A stretch of DNA of 64,000 nt from Diadema setosum (GCA_033980235.1 CM067064.1:6748501-6812500), one strand, 5' to 3'. Counted from the first letter of the stretch, positions 35,354 through 46,511 are shown. Numbers and translations are program-made. The notes: generated by a model from the sequence alone, not told the origin.

Positions 35354-35594
35354 GCTGTTCGTTATTCCGAAGGTTCGTTATTCCGAAGGTTCGTTATTCC
35401 GAAGGTTCGTATTTCCGAAGGGTCGTTAATCCGAAACACGCAAATTCCCTATACCTAGAGGTTCGTTAATCCGAAAATGAAAAAGGGTTCGTTAATCCAA
35501 AAATGAAATTCTGAACAATGAACCTTCGGAATAACGAATCTTAGGAATAAAGAGCCTTCGGAATAACGAACCTTCGGAATAACAAGCTGTAACC
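35354..35594. mobile_element. 241-bp hairpin element of TTCGTTATTCCGAAGG repeats with 12-bp duplication
   Basis: Five direct copies of a 16-base unit GTTCGTTATTCCGAAG start at 35357, then degenerate TTCGTTAATCCGAAA copies follow. From 35521 the unit returns inverted (CCTTCGGAATAACGAA). The 12-mer GTACTGGCGGGT is present just outside both ends (35342-35353 and 35595-35606), as expected of a target duplication. No coding capacity. Confidence 0.7.
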
Positions 35595-35663
35595 GTACTG
35601 GCGGGTCCACGTCACGAGACCGACACCCACGAGTCATACAGCCCACGAGTCATACAGCTCATA

Positions 35664-36985
35664 GGCGCCGGAAGTGGGGGGGGGGGGGGGGGGGGGGCAG
35701 GGGGGCGGCCGCCCCCCCAATCCAAAAAGTGGGGGGGGGGGGGGGCAAAACGCATTTTTGCCCCCCAAAAAGCCCCCCCCCCAATAAAAAAAAATAATAT
35801 AATAATAATAATGATAATAAAAATAAATGAATAAACAAAGAAAATGAAATAATAAAATAATAAAAGGGACAAAATATGGCTACAAAGGGCAGCTCAGTTG
35901 TGGACTGTAAAATGTCAAAATTTTCAAGCTCGCTCGCTTCGCTTGTTCGCATCCAGCAGTTGAGCCCGGTGCGCCTCCCCCTTAATTTCTAAAGCGAAAA
36001 ACATAGCTACAACGGCAGTTGTTGGACTCTAGAATGTCAAAATTTTCTAGCTCGCTCGCTTCGCTCCCTCGCATTGAATCGTTATGCCATTCTCCTAATG
36101 TTGCTGACAGTAATTGCCAGTAGTTGCGCCCGATGCCCCCACCCCTTAATTTCCAAAGCGAAAGATAAATATAGCTACAAACGGGAGTTTTGGGACTGTA
36201 AAATGTCAAAATTTTCAAGCTCGCTCGCTTCGCTCGCTCGCATTTTATCGTTATGCCACTCTCCTAATGTTGCTGCCAGTAATTGCCAGCATGCAGTTGC
36301 GTCCGATGCCCCCCCCCCTTAATTTCCAAAGCGAAAGATATAGCTACAAACGGGAGTTTGGGGACTGTAGAATGTCAAAATTCTAAAGATCGCTCGCTTT
36401 GCTCGCTCGCATTGAATCGTTATGCCATTCTCCTAATGTTGCTGCCAGTAATTGCCAGCAGTTGCGCCCGATGCGCCGCCCCATTAATTTCCAAAGTGAA
36501 AGATAAAGCTACAAACCCCAGTTTTGGGACTGTAGAATGTCAAAATTTTCAAGCTTGCTCGCTTCGCTTGCTCGCATTGAATCGTTATGCCATTCTCCTA
36601 ATGTTGCTGCCAATAATTGCCAGCAGTTGTGCCCGATGCGCCCCCATTTATTTCAAAGCGAAATATGTAGCTAAAATTAAAACTCCTGTTTTGGAACTGT
36701 AGAATATCAAAATTTTCAAGCTCGCTCGCTTCGCTCGCTCGCATTTTATTGTTATGCCATTCACCTTATGTGGCTGACAGTATATAATTTGTCGATCGTT
36801 TCACACCGTCATTCCATAATCCATGTAAGGAAAACTTACAATGTTCCTCAATGACTGCGTTGTTGAATGTATCACATTCCGTAATGTATTGTAGTCCCAT
36901 TATTGCTCACGCACACACGCACAAGCATACAGACCGTCAAAATTACTTTATGGTTCCCCCCATGTTTCGACCCACTGTACGCCAC

Positions 36986-37069
<84 letters not shown>

Positions 37070-37070
37070 G

Positions 37071-37113
<43 letters not shown>

Positions 37114-37199
37114 ATTGTGTAACATATGCATGGTCTAATCTTGAGCCCCCTCCAATGTTTGCCCCCCCCCCCCCCATCCAAAACTGCTTCCGGCGCGCC
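35664..37199. mobile_element. GGCGC-CGGAAG element, right copy (uninterrupted, inverted)
   Basis: Bounded by GGCGCCGGAAG and CTTCCGGCGCGCC. It is collinear, in reverse, with the left copy: poly-G and GCGGCCGC, tandem GCTCGCTCGCTTCGCTCGC units (35925-36750), the unique segment with GTTTCGACCCACTGTACGCC, then (CA)n, (TA)n and (TG)n, then GAGCCCCCTCCAATGTTTGCC. It serves as the empty-site comparison for the nested 2-kb element. Confidence 0.65.
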
Positions 37200-37204
37200 T
37201 GATA

Positions 37205-37440
37205 CAGCTCACAAGTCATACAGCCCTCACGAATCATGCAACTCATTGATAGTTCGACACTAAGCTAACAAGGCACACGAGACCGACACATTAAGCCCGT
37301 GTTGTATCTGTCGAACTCGTGGGCTGTTTTTACCTAGTGTCGAACTCATGGGCTGTATGAATCGTGAACTGCATGACTCATGGACTTTTTTTTTCAATGT
37401 CGAACTCGTGGGCTGTATGACTCGTGGGTGTCGGTCTAGT
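37205..37440. repeat. Iterated GTCGAACTCGTGGGCTGTATGA segment
   Basis: The phrase GTCGAACTCGTGGGCTGT recurs three times with changes, plus inverted ACGAGTCATACAGCCC. The latter also occurs at 35625-35660, just outside the right GGCGC element, so this repeat surrounds that element. Confidence 0.55.
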
Positions 37441-37912
37441 GGGATGACCCCGTGCTGGCAAGCAGCATAATAAGGATCACATACATCAGTTGCTTATCCA
37501 AGTGAATTTAAAAACCAGCATGCCTGTTGGTATACGAATGACCTTTTTCTCCTCATGCCCGAAGTGGAACTCCGAACTGGCTTATGTTCCTAGGTCGGGC
37601 AAGTCTCCGGCAAGATTTGTGGTTGTTAAGGGCAAATTTTGAGCAGTTTAAGGCATGCCTAAAATCTGAATATATTACAGAATTGGTCACTTGGTCAGGC
37701 TTGCTTTATCTTATTATTATTTTTTTTTTTTTTGGTGTGTTTGTTTATCATCATCATCACCTTTTGAACTTTTTCCCCTGAGGGTTTCTGCACAGCAGGT
37801 CAACCATATATTATAATAAGTGGTCCAATAACACAGGTCCAGCTTGGAGGCCTGTTGTTGTTGTTGTTGTTCAATTTTAAGGCGTGTATCATTCAGCCTG
37901 TCTGCCTATTGT

Positions 37913-38040
37913 GTAGCCTTTTGTCAAGGCCCTCTCGCTGTAATGGGCGAGCGAAGCGAGCCCAGCCGAGCGCGACAGCGCAACTCCACTCAGCTGGGCT
38001 CTCTTCACCATACAGCGAGAGGGCCTTGACAAAAGGCTAC
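37913..38040. mobile_element. 128-bp MITE with GTAGCCTTTTGTCAAGG ends
   Basis: The first 30 bases (GTAGCCTTTTGTCAAGGCCC...) are the inverted complement of the last 30. The centre contains GGGCGAGCGAAGCGAGCCC, the same word iterated in the 31.8-37.2 kb elements. Confidence 0.75.
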
Positions 38041-38189
38041 CTACTATGGTACCGACTGCCTCCAAAATATTATTGTAGTGCAAGACTTGGTTCCTGTACC
38101 ACTGCCCAAAGTATTAGCTCTACTGCTCAGGATCTGGCGATAATATGGGAATCTTAATGGAAGAGACATTTTCTTACATTGATGCCTTA

Positions 38190-38760
38190 AAAGATATACC
38201 TGAAATGGAAATTACAGTGCAGCTGAAAGTTAGTCTGAAAAGAAGGGATGAAATTTTCTAGCAAAAACGACGAAAACTTGATCAGCATTGGGTGGAAAAT
38301 AATGAAGTTATGACATTTCAAAATTTGGTAATTCTTAAGGAAACAGTTTGTGAGCAGCACATACGAATTATGCAAAAAGTGATGGTGCCATTTCTTCACA
38401 ACTTGGCATATAGGTTGTACATTATTATTCAGATTTGAGGTTTTCATTCAAACTCAAGTTTGCCTGGGTCTCAAATCCTGATATGTTTCACCTGATCATT
38501 ATCTTGATCATTCACGCAGGAATGGCATCATGTTTTACACTTTACACATTGAATTTTGGCCATTTTTTTTTTACACTAGCAATGAAATTGAAAGGCGATG
38601 ACATTATCAACTCACTCATTTGTATGAATTATTAATATCTAGAACTGTTCTGCATAAATTAGTGAAACTTCACAATTTAACTTCCCTAAATATTTTCAAT
38701 TTTTGATCAAAGTGCTTACTTATAAGATCCCAATCTTTCTCATTAGACTAACATATAACT
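38190..38760. repeat. Dispersed repeat, copy collinear with 1640-2000
   Basis: Shares the ordered phrases TCTCAAATCCTGAT, TGATCATTAT, GCATCATGTTTTACACTTTA, CAACTCACTCATTTG and AACTTCCCTAA with the copy at the left of the window. No open frame of interest. Confidence 0.55.
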
Positions 38761-38829
38761 GGGGTGGAATTCGTTTCTAAAAATAAACTTTCCCACAAAT
38801 TCTATGAATTTTATATCCTTTTTGGATGG

Positions 38830-39310
38830 GCGAGCAGGTAGACCTGAACGTGTGCGATCTTGCCAGGCGTGCGATATAGGCCGATCTGGAGTCGCTCACT
38901 GTGCGACCTGTTTGTGAGTTGTCGCGACCGAGCTTGGAGGTCGCAATATTTTTTTAAAATGTCCAGAACCTTGCGACCTCCAGCGACCTCACATTGTTTG
39001 CCACCGCGAGCTACTGCGATCTGCTGTGACCTTGGCTGTGACCGTTGGGCGCCCACTTTGCGACCTCACCACAGCTCGCAGGAGGACGAGCAGGTATAGG
39101 CTTGAATGCTTGCGAGCTTGCCCGGCTTGCGAGCTGCTGCGAGCTGGGATCGCCCACTGTGCGACCTGATTGCGAGTTGGTGGAGCTAACCGCAGGTCGC
39201 AAGATTTTTTGAACATGTCCAAAACCTTGCGAGCTTGTGCGAGCTTGTGCGAGCTGGTGCGAGCTTGGTCGCCCATCACACTGCGACCTCACCGCAGCTC
39301 GCACCATCTC
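38830..39310. repeat. Two tandem about 230-bp units rich in GCGACCT/GCGAGCT
   Basis: Each unit contains a GTCGCA-poly(T/A)-ATGTCCA(A/G)AACCTTGCGA core and a GCCCA..GTGCGACCT core. The second unit carries GCGAGCTTGTGCGAGCTTGT iterations. Its overlapping ORFs on both strands follow from the short-word repetition. Confidence 0.65.
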
Positions 39311-39319
39311 GCAAGCTCA

Positions 39320-39500
39320 GGTCGTACAGGCGGGCATTGGGCTTTTCTCGACCCGAGTCATTAATGGACCTCCCTCCTCTCTATTCAGCGGGTTACATAA
39401 ATCATGTGCATTTCTCTGGCATTGGCAGTGTGAACAATGCGGGTGTAGGTGGAGCCCTGCTCTGGTCCCTTCTTTGACAGCAGCGCGCGGCGCCACTACC
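39320..39500. repeat. Repeat R1 copy 1 (GGGCATTGGGCTTT... to ...CAGCGCGCGGCGCC)
   Basis: Ordered phrases GGCATTGGGCTTTTCTCGAC, TTCAGCGGGTTACATAAATC, GGCATTGGCAGTGTGAACAA and GACAGCAGCGCGCGGCGCC recur at 40090-40253 (interrupted by a LINE and resumed at 41523) and at 45770-45990. Confidence 0.7.
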
Positions 39501-39670
39501 ATACCTTCTTCTTTCGCTGGGTTGGAAGTGCAGCTTCATGCTTGAAGATTATAATATACGCACTGTACTTGTGTGAGAGTGTACAGCCGTATGTGTGCTC
39601 CATCAGTCAAAATCCCCTAGCAGTGTATTTACAACAAAGTAAAATCCATAATTTATTATACGAGCTGCAG

Positions 39671-39889
39671 TTACATCTCCCTCAAGAGCGACTTGAATGC
39701 CTCGAGGGAGGGTGAGTCAGCCGGGTCTACTGGTAGGTGGTTCCAGTCTCTGACAGTTCTGCTGGTGAAGAAGGATGAGCTATACACCAGATTGGTGCAT
39801 AATGGTATTCTGAAACGAGAATCATGCCCCCTTGTAGAAGAGCTCTGTTCTCCCTGTACATTGCTTGTGACAACTGATTGACAACGCAT
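39671..39889 (-). pseudogene. 3' end of a non-LTR retrotransposon ORF2 (5'-truncated)
   Basis: The minus-strand frame ends SSSFFTSRTVRDWNHLPVDP...LEAFKSLLREM-stop. The FFxRTVRDWNxLP...sLeaFKsxL tail is the typical C-terminus of LINE reverse-transcriptase polyproteins. Only about 70 codons are kept. It interrupts repeat R1: R1 wording stops near GCCACTACCATACC (39500) and resumes at CCTGTACATTGCTTGTGAC (39855). Confidence 0.65.
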
Positions 39890-40254
39890 TTACTCTTCAG
39901 TTGAAACACATTTACCCTGATTTTGCGACACAATGTCATTTTCTCTTCAGTTGGAACACATTTACCCTGATTTTGCAACACATTTACTATAGGGAAAGAG
40001 CTTTGGTCGCCCATTGTGCGACCTCACCGCAGCTCACTCGCAGGAGCTCGCTCCAGGCTCGCACCAGCCCGCACCAGCTCAGGTCGCACAGCGGGCATTG
40101 GGCTTTAATCGACCCAAGTTATCAATGGAGGTGAGATCTCACCTCCCCCTGTTCTGTATTCAGCGGGTTACGTTAATCATTGGCATCCCTCTGGCATTGG
40201 TAGTGTGAACAATGCGGGTATGGATGGAGCACCCTGTTCTAGTTGACAATGACA

Positions 40255-40430
40255 ATGACAATTTTTTTTTTTGTTTTTTTTTTTTTCATGTGTCACCCAA
40301 ATTATGGGTATTGAAGAAAATTTGAACAAACATTGTATTGAACAGATATCGAATGAGTTATTACATTATGAATACAGAAATTGATGTTATCTGCAAAATA
40401 TACAGAATGGTGCAGGATCCATGAGGGGAA

Positions 40431-40461
<31 letters not shown>

Positions 40462-41522
40462 GGGAGGGAGGATGAGAGAGAAGCAGGACAAACAAAATAA
40501 GAGTTAAAATAGCAGGGCAACAATAACGCATATAAAAACAATTTTAATAACATAAAACAAAATATTGTAAAAACAAATTAACATTAAAAATATCAAACAA
40601 ATGATAATAATAGGCAATAATTATTTCTTGTGGAGCTTCAGGAGTTTATTACAAAATTTAGCTAAATTTATCGACTCACTGCGATTTTTGGAATTGAATT
40701 TATTGTGACATCTTTAAAGTGTTCTGTCTTATTTTATAACAGGACTTAATGAATTTGTTATGTTAGTCAATGTATGGCACTCAAATAGATAGTGAAATTC
40801 ATCACAGAGTCTATTAGAATTACATAAATTACAAATTCGATCACAATGTTCAATTCCCACATCACTACCAGTCACAATTGGCAGTCTGTGGTTGGCACAA
40901 CGAAATTTTGCACGAGTTCGTCTGAACACGCTAGGAAATTTTCAGCAAGTATGAATCTAAACGCGAATTCATTTTGAAGATCCTGTAATTTGTACAACAT
41001 GTACTGTTTCTTATCTTCGACTGCCAATTCTGTACAAAACGAAATACGTCACGTAATCTTATTTTTATCGAAGACTTAAACCACAAAGAATTTACGTTAT
41101 CAAAGCTATTCATAACAAAAGAATTCCTAACTCATTAAGTGTATCATGAACTTTCAACAACCATGGCGATGGATACATCTTGTAATTATGCAAATTTGAT
41201 ATGATTTTACTTACAATGATTGAATATTTTGCTCTCTTTTCCAGTGATAGACTTCAACCAATAATTGAGCATTCTTTCCTCAACAGTACAGGCTATTTCA
41301 AACCTACTTAATTCTCCCAGAGCCATACTATTCATAGTATTTTTTTGTTAATCTCAGTAAATATTTACATTATTGAGTATACAGACTTCCTTTAAAGGTA
41401 CTAAATTTTCATATCCCCAAACTGCACTTCCATAAATAAGAATGGGTACAACAAGCCGGTCAAACCAATCTAATTGGATATCTATTGGAAGCCGCAACTT
41501 TTGAGACTTAACCATTAGACTA
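40255..41522 (-). pseudogene. Degenerate LINE ORF2 3' fragment with poly(A) tail, inserted in repeat R1
   Basis: In order on the minus strand: LPIDIQLDWFDRLVVPILIYG (about 41500), then ALGELSRFEIACTVEERMLNYWL (about 41330-41260), YRIFKMNSRLDSYLLKIS (about 40985-40931), and FRCANHRLPIVTGS...ICNLCN...DEFHYLFECH (about 40900-40765). This series is the conserved C-terminal region of a family of invertebrate non-LTR elements, here with frameshifts. An A-rich tail (minus) lies at 40261-40287. TGACA flanks both sides and R1 continues past it. The 5' end is truncated. Confidence 0.75.
40430..40475. repeat. (GA)n-rich simple repeat
   Basis: AGAGAGAGAGAGGGAGAG tract inside the LINE 3' region. Confidence 0.8.
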
Positions 41523-41751
41523 TGACAGCAGCGCGCGGCGCCACTACTGTACCTCCCTGTACAAGGGCGCCGGAAGAGGGTGGGGGGGGGGGGGGGGGGG
41601 GAGGAGGAGGCAGAGGGGGCACTCCCCCCCCCCCCAAAAAAAAAGTGCTCCTGTAACAAGTAATCAATTATTTAAAGACCAAAATGAACAATAAAGACAC
41701 TTTTCTTGTCTAAAAGTTGTCAATTTCATATCTGAAAATTACAATGCACTA

Positions 41752-44700
41752 ATAGTCTGGGTGCCAAAGCCACTTTTTTGGTCTAACCTTGTTTTACCGT
41801 CCACCCAATGTTTTTTGATGGTTTTACCCTATTTCGGGGGTGCTGAATCCGAATCTGGATGATGCAACTCTTGCATCCCTGAGGGTTTTGAGATATTCAA
41901 GATGGCCGCCAAAATGGCCGCCAAAACCGGAAATTCCCACGTATTTCCTTCTAAATGGTGAGATATTTAAAACAATTGATGGTTTTACCCTATTTCGAGG
42001 GTGCTAAATCCGAATCTGGATGATGCAACTCTTGCATCCTTGAGGATTTTGAGATATTCAAGATGGCCGCCAAAATGGCCACCAAAACCGAAAATTCCCA
42101 CGTATTTCCTTCTAAATGGTGTGAAATTGGAAATAATTTATGATTCTCCCTATTTTGAAGGTGCTGAATCCGAATCTGGATGATGCAACTCATGCATCCA
42201 TGAAGTTTTTGAGATATTCAAGACGGCCGCCAAAATGGCTGTCAAAATGGCCGCCAATTAAAACCGGAAATTCCCATGTATTTCCTTCTGAATGGTGAGA
42301 AATTGAAAACAATTGATGGATCTACCCTATTTCTATGGTGTTAAATCCGAGTCTGGATGATGCAAACCTTGCGACCTTGAGGGTATTGAGATATTCAAGA
42401 TGGCCACCAAAATGGCCGCCAAAATGGTCGCCAAAATGGCCGCCAAAATGGCCGCCAAAATGGCCGCCAATCAAAACCGGAAATATCTATGTATTAGCTT
42501 TTAAATGGTGAGAAATAGAAAACAGTTGATGGTTTTACTCTATTTCGAAGGTGCTGAATCCGAATCTGGATGATGCACCTCGAGATAGTCAAAATGGCCG
42601 CCAAAATGGCCGCCGAAACGGAAACTCCAATGTATTTCCTTCTTATAAATGGTGAGAAATTGATAACAATTGATGGTTTGCGTCAATGGCACAGTTTGAA
42701 CTTGCTGTATATACAGTGAAACCAGCTCTACTGGATATCTTTGAGTTGGTACGATACAAGACGGTTAATGTGCCAGCAATAATTAACCCTTCAAGACTAC
42801 AGATGCTGTTGAATAATTGCAAGATTACACTGTTTCCTCTACATAATGGATAAGTTTTGAACACTAATGGACAAGACATGTTCATCTAAATCATATTGTG
42901 ATAGTGATGTAGAGAAGTGTACTGAAATTACCCAACATTGCCTGCCTTAATCCATGAGCAGTTTTAATCTCTTTATCCATGAACACTCAAATTGGTTATT
43001 TGGTTTCAATTGGTGGTCTTGATGACATTGTTGAAGACACGAGTGGCACATTTTTGTTGTTATGCTTCAATTCTTTCTTCAATATGATGTAACATTATGT
43101 ATGTATATTATGTATATATAATCTATTACAAACACACACGAGGGGACGGACAAATCACAGGTAACGCGCCTTGGGAAAAAAAAAAACTAAATAAAAATCA
43201 AACGACAACATGGAAGGTAATAGTTGATAATCCAGTACTTACGAATATCATAATCGCGCAGAGTGCTTTTGAAATTACCCTTATTGATATATAGTGGTCA
43301 TGGATGCAACCATTTCCAATGACCTAATCAGAATATGCGACAAGTTTCACAAGAATACAAGGCGAGACTCGTCAGAATACAAGACAAGTTTCAACACCAA
43401 ATACCAACATGCCATAATTTAATTTTACTCTACTGATAGCCGAAAAGGATTAACTTTACATCTATGGAGCCATATTATTGGAGACCACAAGCATTATTTC
43501 ATAACAATTATGCATAAAGTCATTTTCAATCGTATCTTTCTTTGCGTTTGTACGTTTCAGTATGATGTCAATATCACTTCTTCTTTTTTCCAGTACGAGT
43601 TAAAGTTCCGTTTGAGACATATCGGAATATCTCAGTATATTACAATACCATTGTGACTGTCATTTTGACTTTCAATAAATTTTGGCTGATTTGACAAATT
43701 CGCTCAACTGAGTTGAATTCAAGAATACGAATTATTGCTTTTCACCCTGCATGGGTTTAATCTTCCGCTTCGCGTTGGAGCACAATACTTCACCATTTCG
43801 GTATAAGAACATGTTAAGGAGTTTCCGTTCATACAGGACATTTATAGATGTCCGAAAACCTTCAAAGACCTTCAGCACCCTCGAAATAGGGTAAGACCAT
43901 CAATTTATTTTAAAAAATTTTACCATTAAGAAAAAGTATATTGACATTGGAATTTCTGCCACTTATTTTGGCTGTCATCTTGAACGTCTAAAAACCCTAA
44001 AGAATGGACGAATTTCAACAACCAAGTTTCGAGGGTGCTGAATAGGGCCTAAAATTTACCAATTTTTGACAGTTATTTTGGCGGTCATCTTGGACATCTC
44101 AAAACCCTTAAAAAAGAACACGAAAGTTGCATCAACCAGGTTCGGATTCAGCACCCTCGAAATAGAGTGAAACCGCCACTTGTTTTCAATTTCACACCAT
44201 TTAGAAGGTAATATAGGGCTCACATGGAAATTTTCGTTTTTGACGGCCATTTAGGGGCCATTCTGGCGGCCATCTTTATTATCTCAAACCCTCAAGGAAG
44301 TAAGAGCTGTATACTGGAGCTTCAAATTCAGCAAACTCAAAATAGTGTAAAACCACCAACTGTTTTATATTTTACACAATTTAGAAGGAAATAGGGGGTC
44401 TACATATGAATTTCCGTTTTTCGCGGTCATTTTTGGCGACCATCTTTATCATCTCAAAACCCTTGAGGATGCAAGAGTTGTATCCTGAGCTTCGGATTCA
44501 GCACACTCAAAATAAGATAAAAACCACCAATTGCTTTCAAATTGTCACCATTTAGAAGGAAATACATGGGAACTACCGTTTTGGGCGGCCATTTTAACGG
44601 CCATATTGACTATCGCAAAATCTTCAACAATGCAGGAGTTGCACCATCTAGATTCTGATTCAGCACCCTCGAAATAAGGTAAAAAAAAATCAGTTGTTTT

Positions 44701-45230
44701 CAATTTCTCACCATTTAGAAGGAAATACGTGGGAATTTTCGGTTTTGGTGGCCATTTTGGCGGCCATCTTGAATATCTCTAAAACTTCATGGATGCAAGA
44801 GTTGCATCATCCCGATTCGGATTCAGCACCCTCGAAATAGGGTAAAACCATCAATTGTTTTTAATTTCTCAACATTTAGAAGGAAATACATGGGTATTTC
44901 CGGTTTTAATTGGCGGCCATTTTGGCGGCCATCTTGAATATCTCAAAAACTCCATGGTTGCAAGAGTTGCATCATCCAGATTCGGATTCAGCACCTTCAA
45001 ATAGGGAGAATCATCAATTCTTTTCAATTTCACACCATTTAGAAAGAAATACGTGGGAATTTTCGGTTTTGGCGGCCATTTTGGCAGCCATCTTGAATAT
45101 CTCAAAACCCTCAAGGATACAAGAGTTGCATCATCCGGATTCGGATTCAGCACCCCCGAAATAGGGTAAAACCATCAAAAAACATTGGGTGGACGGTAAA
45201 ACAAGGTTCAGCCTCTGGCACCCAGACTAT
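41752..45230. mobile_element. 3.48-kb foldback transposon with tandem AAGATGGCCGCC units in both arms
   Basis: Begins ATAGTCTGGGTGCC and ends GGCACCCAGACTAT. The next inner segments (TTGTTTTACCGTCCACCCAA and its inverse) also match. The left arm (41810-42660) has five 160-210 bp units (starts near 41840, 42001, 42160, 42338, 42551), each with CTGAATCCGAATCTGGATGA, AAGATGGCCGCCAAAATGGC and CCTTCTAAATGGTGAGA. The right arm (43860-45190) has seven or eight inverted units. Unit 4 on the left has a 12-base AAAATGGCCGCC expansion (42406-42472). The 1.2-kb centre has no coding region. Confidence 0.8.
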
Positions 45231-45714
45231 AACCATTATTATCAGTACACTAATTTATTTACTTATGAGTATATGGTAGCCTCTCGTCCTCCACACAATA
45301 ATGAGTGTGCCCCCTAAAACATATCTTTAGTAAACCTTTCATTTTTCCTTTTCTTCTATGCTTTCTAGCAATATAAGAATAATTTTCATTGCTCGAACTA
45401 GGGAGGTGAAACACCTCCCTGCTCGAACAATGCGATCACGTTTAAGCTTTTAATGAATACATTTCAGAGAAATGACAATGTGAAAGTGGCTCGCTCGCTC
45501 TGCCCGTATACACTTATAGTAAAATGAATAGTTTTCATAAGTTATGATACCTTATGGTTCTTCGCAGTGATTTTTTTTTTAAATTTCGTAACAATTTGAT
45601 TTAAAATGCTCTATAAACGCGACTTTTATTGTACTCTCTTTTTACAGTCCCTACGGTGGGAGGGGGTACCCCTCCCCCGCCCCTCCCCCTACCCCCTCCC
45701 CCTCTGCCCCCCAC

Positions 45715-45990
45715 TGGAGCGACCTCACCCCATCCCAGCTCGCACCTGCTCGCAAGCTCAGGTCGCACAGCGGGCAATGGGCTTTACTCGACCCCCCTGC
45801 TCTCTATTCAGCAGGTTACGTAAATTATGGGCATCCCTCTGGCATTGGCAGTGTGAACAATGCGGGTAACGGTGTGGGTGGAGCCACTGAGATCAGTGGT
45901 GGAGCCTTGTTCTGGTGCTTCTATTTGACAGCAGCGCGAGGCGCCACTACTGTACCACCGCCTGTGCATTGCTTGTGACAGCTGATCAGG
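45715..45990. repeat. GCGACCT remnant plus repeat R1 copy 3
   Basis: GAGCGACCTCACCCCATCCC and AGCTCAGGTCGCACAGCGGG precede the R1 phrases GGGCTTTACTCGACCC, ATTCAGCAGGTTACGTAAAT, GGCATTGGCAGTGTGAACAA and GACAGCAGCGCGAGGCGCC. This copy is not interrupted by a LINE, so it shows the empty site. Confidence 0.65.
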
Positions 45991-46009
45991 GACTTCGTCG
46001 GCGCCGCTT

Positions 46010-46226
46010 CGATACTCCTCTTCCAGCACAGTGCGTATGTCTGTGTACGCCTACGCGGCGACTCAATGTATCCAGTGCTTTTCACTGTCGCCGATCACGA
46101 ACAAGCGAAAGCAGAAGCTGGAGCGATACATTTGAGTCGTGCAGCGAAAGAAGGCGCATCTTCTGTACACTGATTAACGTGTCGTTGCTGAGGTCGGACA
46201 GTCGTAGACGCAGACGACCGTTTCTG
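46010..46226 (+). other. Candidate 5' non-coding exon ending at a consensus donor
   Basis: A locally CG-rich segment ends at CGTTTCTG|GTAAGTTC, a near-perfect donor. The SLC26 start exon begins at a clear acceptor (CTTGCAG|AAATGG, 59124/59125), with short upstream ORFs before the ATG, so at least one upstream non-coding exon must exist for that gene. This segment is a candidate, 13 kb upstream; nothing proves the link. Confidence 0.25.
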
Positions 46227-46390
46227 GTAAGTTCAAATGAATTTTAAAAGTGTGAACATTATGATTAGTGAGCATGCTACCTTTGTTACGTCAGGAGATT
46301 CGTTATCCAGGTAGAAAATTGACAGGTGGATAGCTGAATTATCCACTTGACTATCCTGGTATCCACTGACTGTGGTGGAGATGTCAATCG

Positions 46391-46511
46391 TAAGTAACGG
46401 TCTCCCTTCTTGTAGGGAATGGGGCCTGGCGGGTAGACTGGAATACAGCTTGATTAAGTAACGATCTCCCTTCCTGCAGGTAACGGGGCCAGGCAGGTAT
46501 AGACTGGAATA
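46391..46511. repeat. About 58-bp tandem duplication
   Basis: AAGTAACGGTCTCCCTTCTTG...GGGTAGACTGGAATA is followed by AAGTAACGATCTCCCTTCCTG...GGTATAGACTGGAATA. Confidence 0.75.

Noticed and set aside
36283..36702. 139-codon frame and its mirror at 34279-34698
   Set aside because: Both are read-throughs of the same tandem DNA repeats in inverted orientation; the shared 'SLCSLALNRYAILLMLLP' text is repeat-derived.
31782..37199. CRISPR array or bacterial insertion because of regular GCGAGC repeats
   Set aside because: Units are about 160 bp, diverged, without unique spacers, and lie in clearly eukaryotic DNA.
38830..39310. Overlapping 80-100 codon frames on both strands
   Set aside because: They are explained by iteration of GCGACCT/GCGAGCT words.
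42406..42472. Coding repeat (Ala/Lys/Met-rich) in the AAAATGGCCGCC stretch
   Set aside because: It is a 12-base minisatellite within a transposon arm, with no splice or start context.
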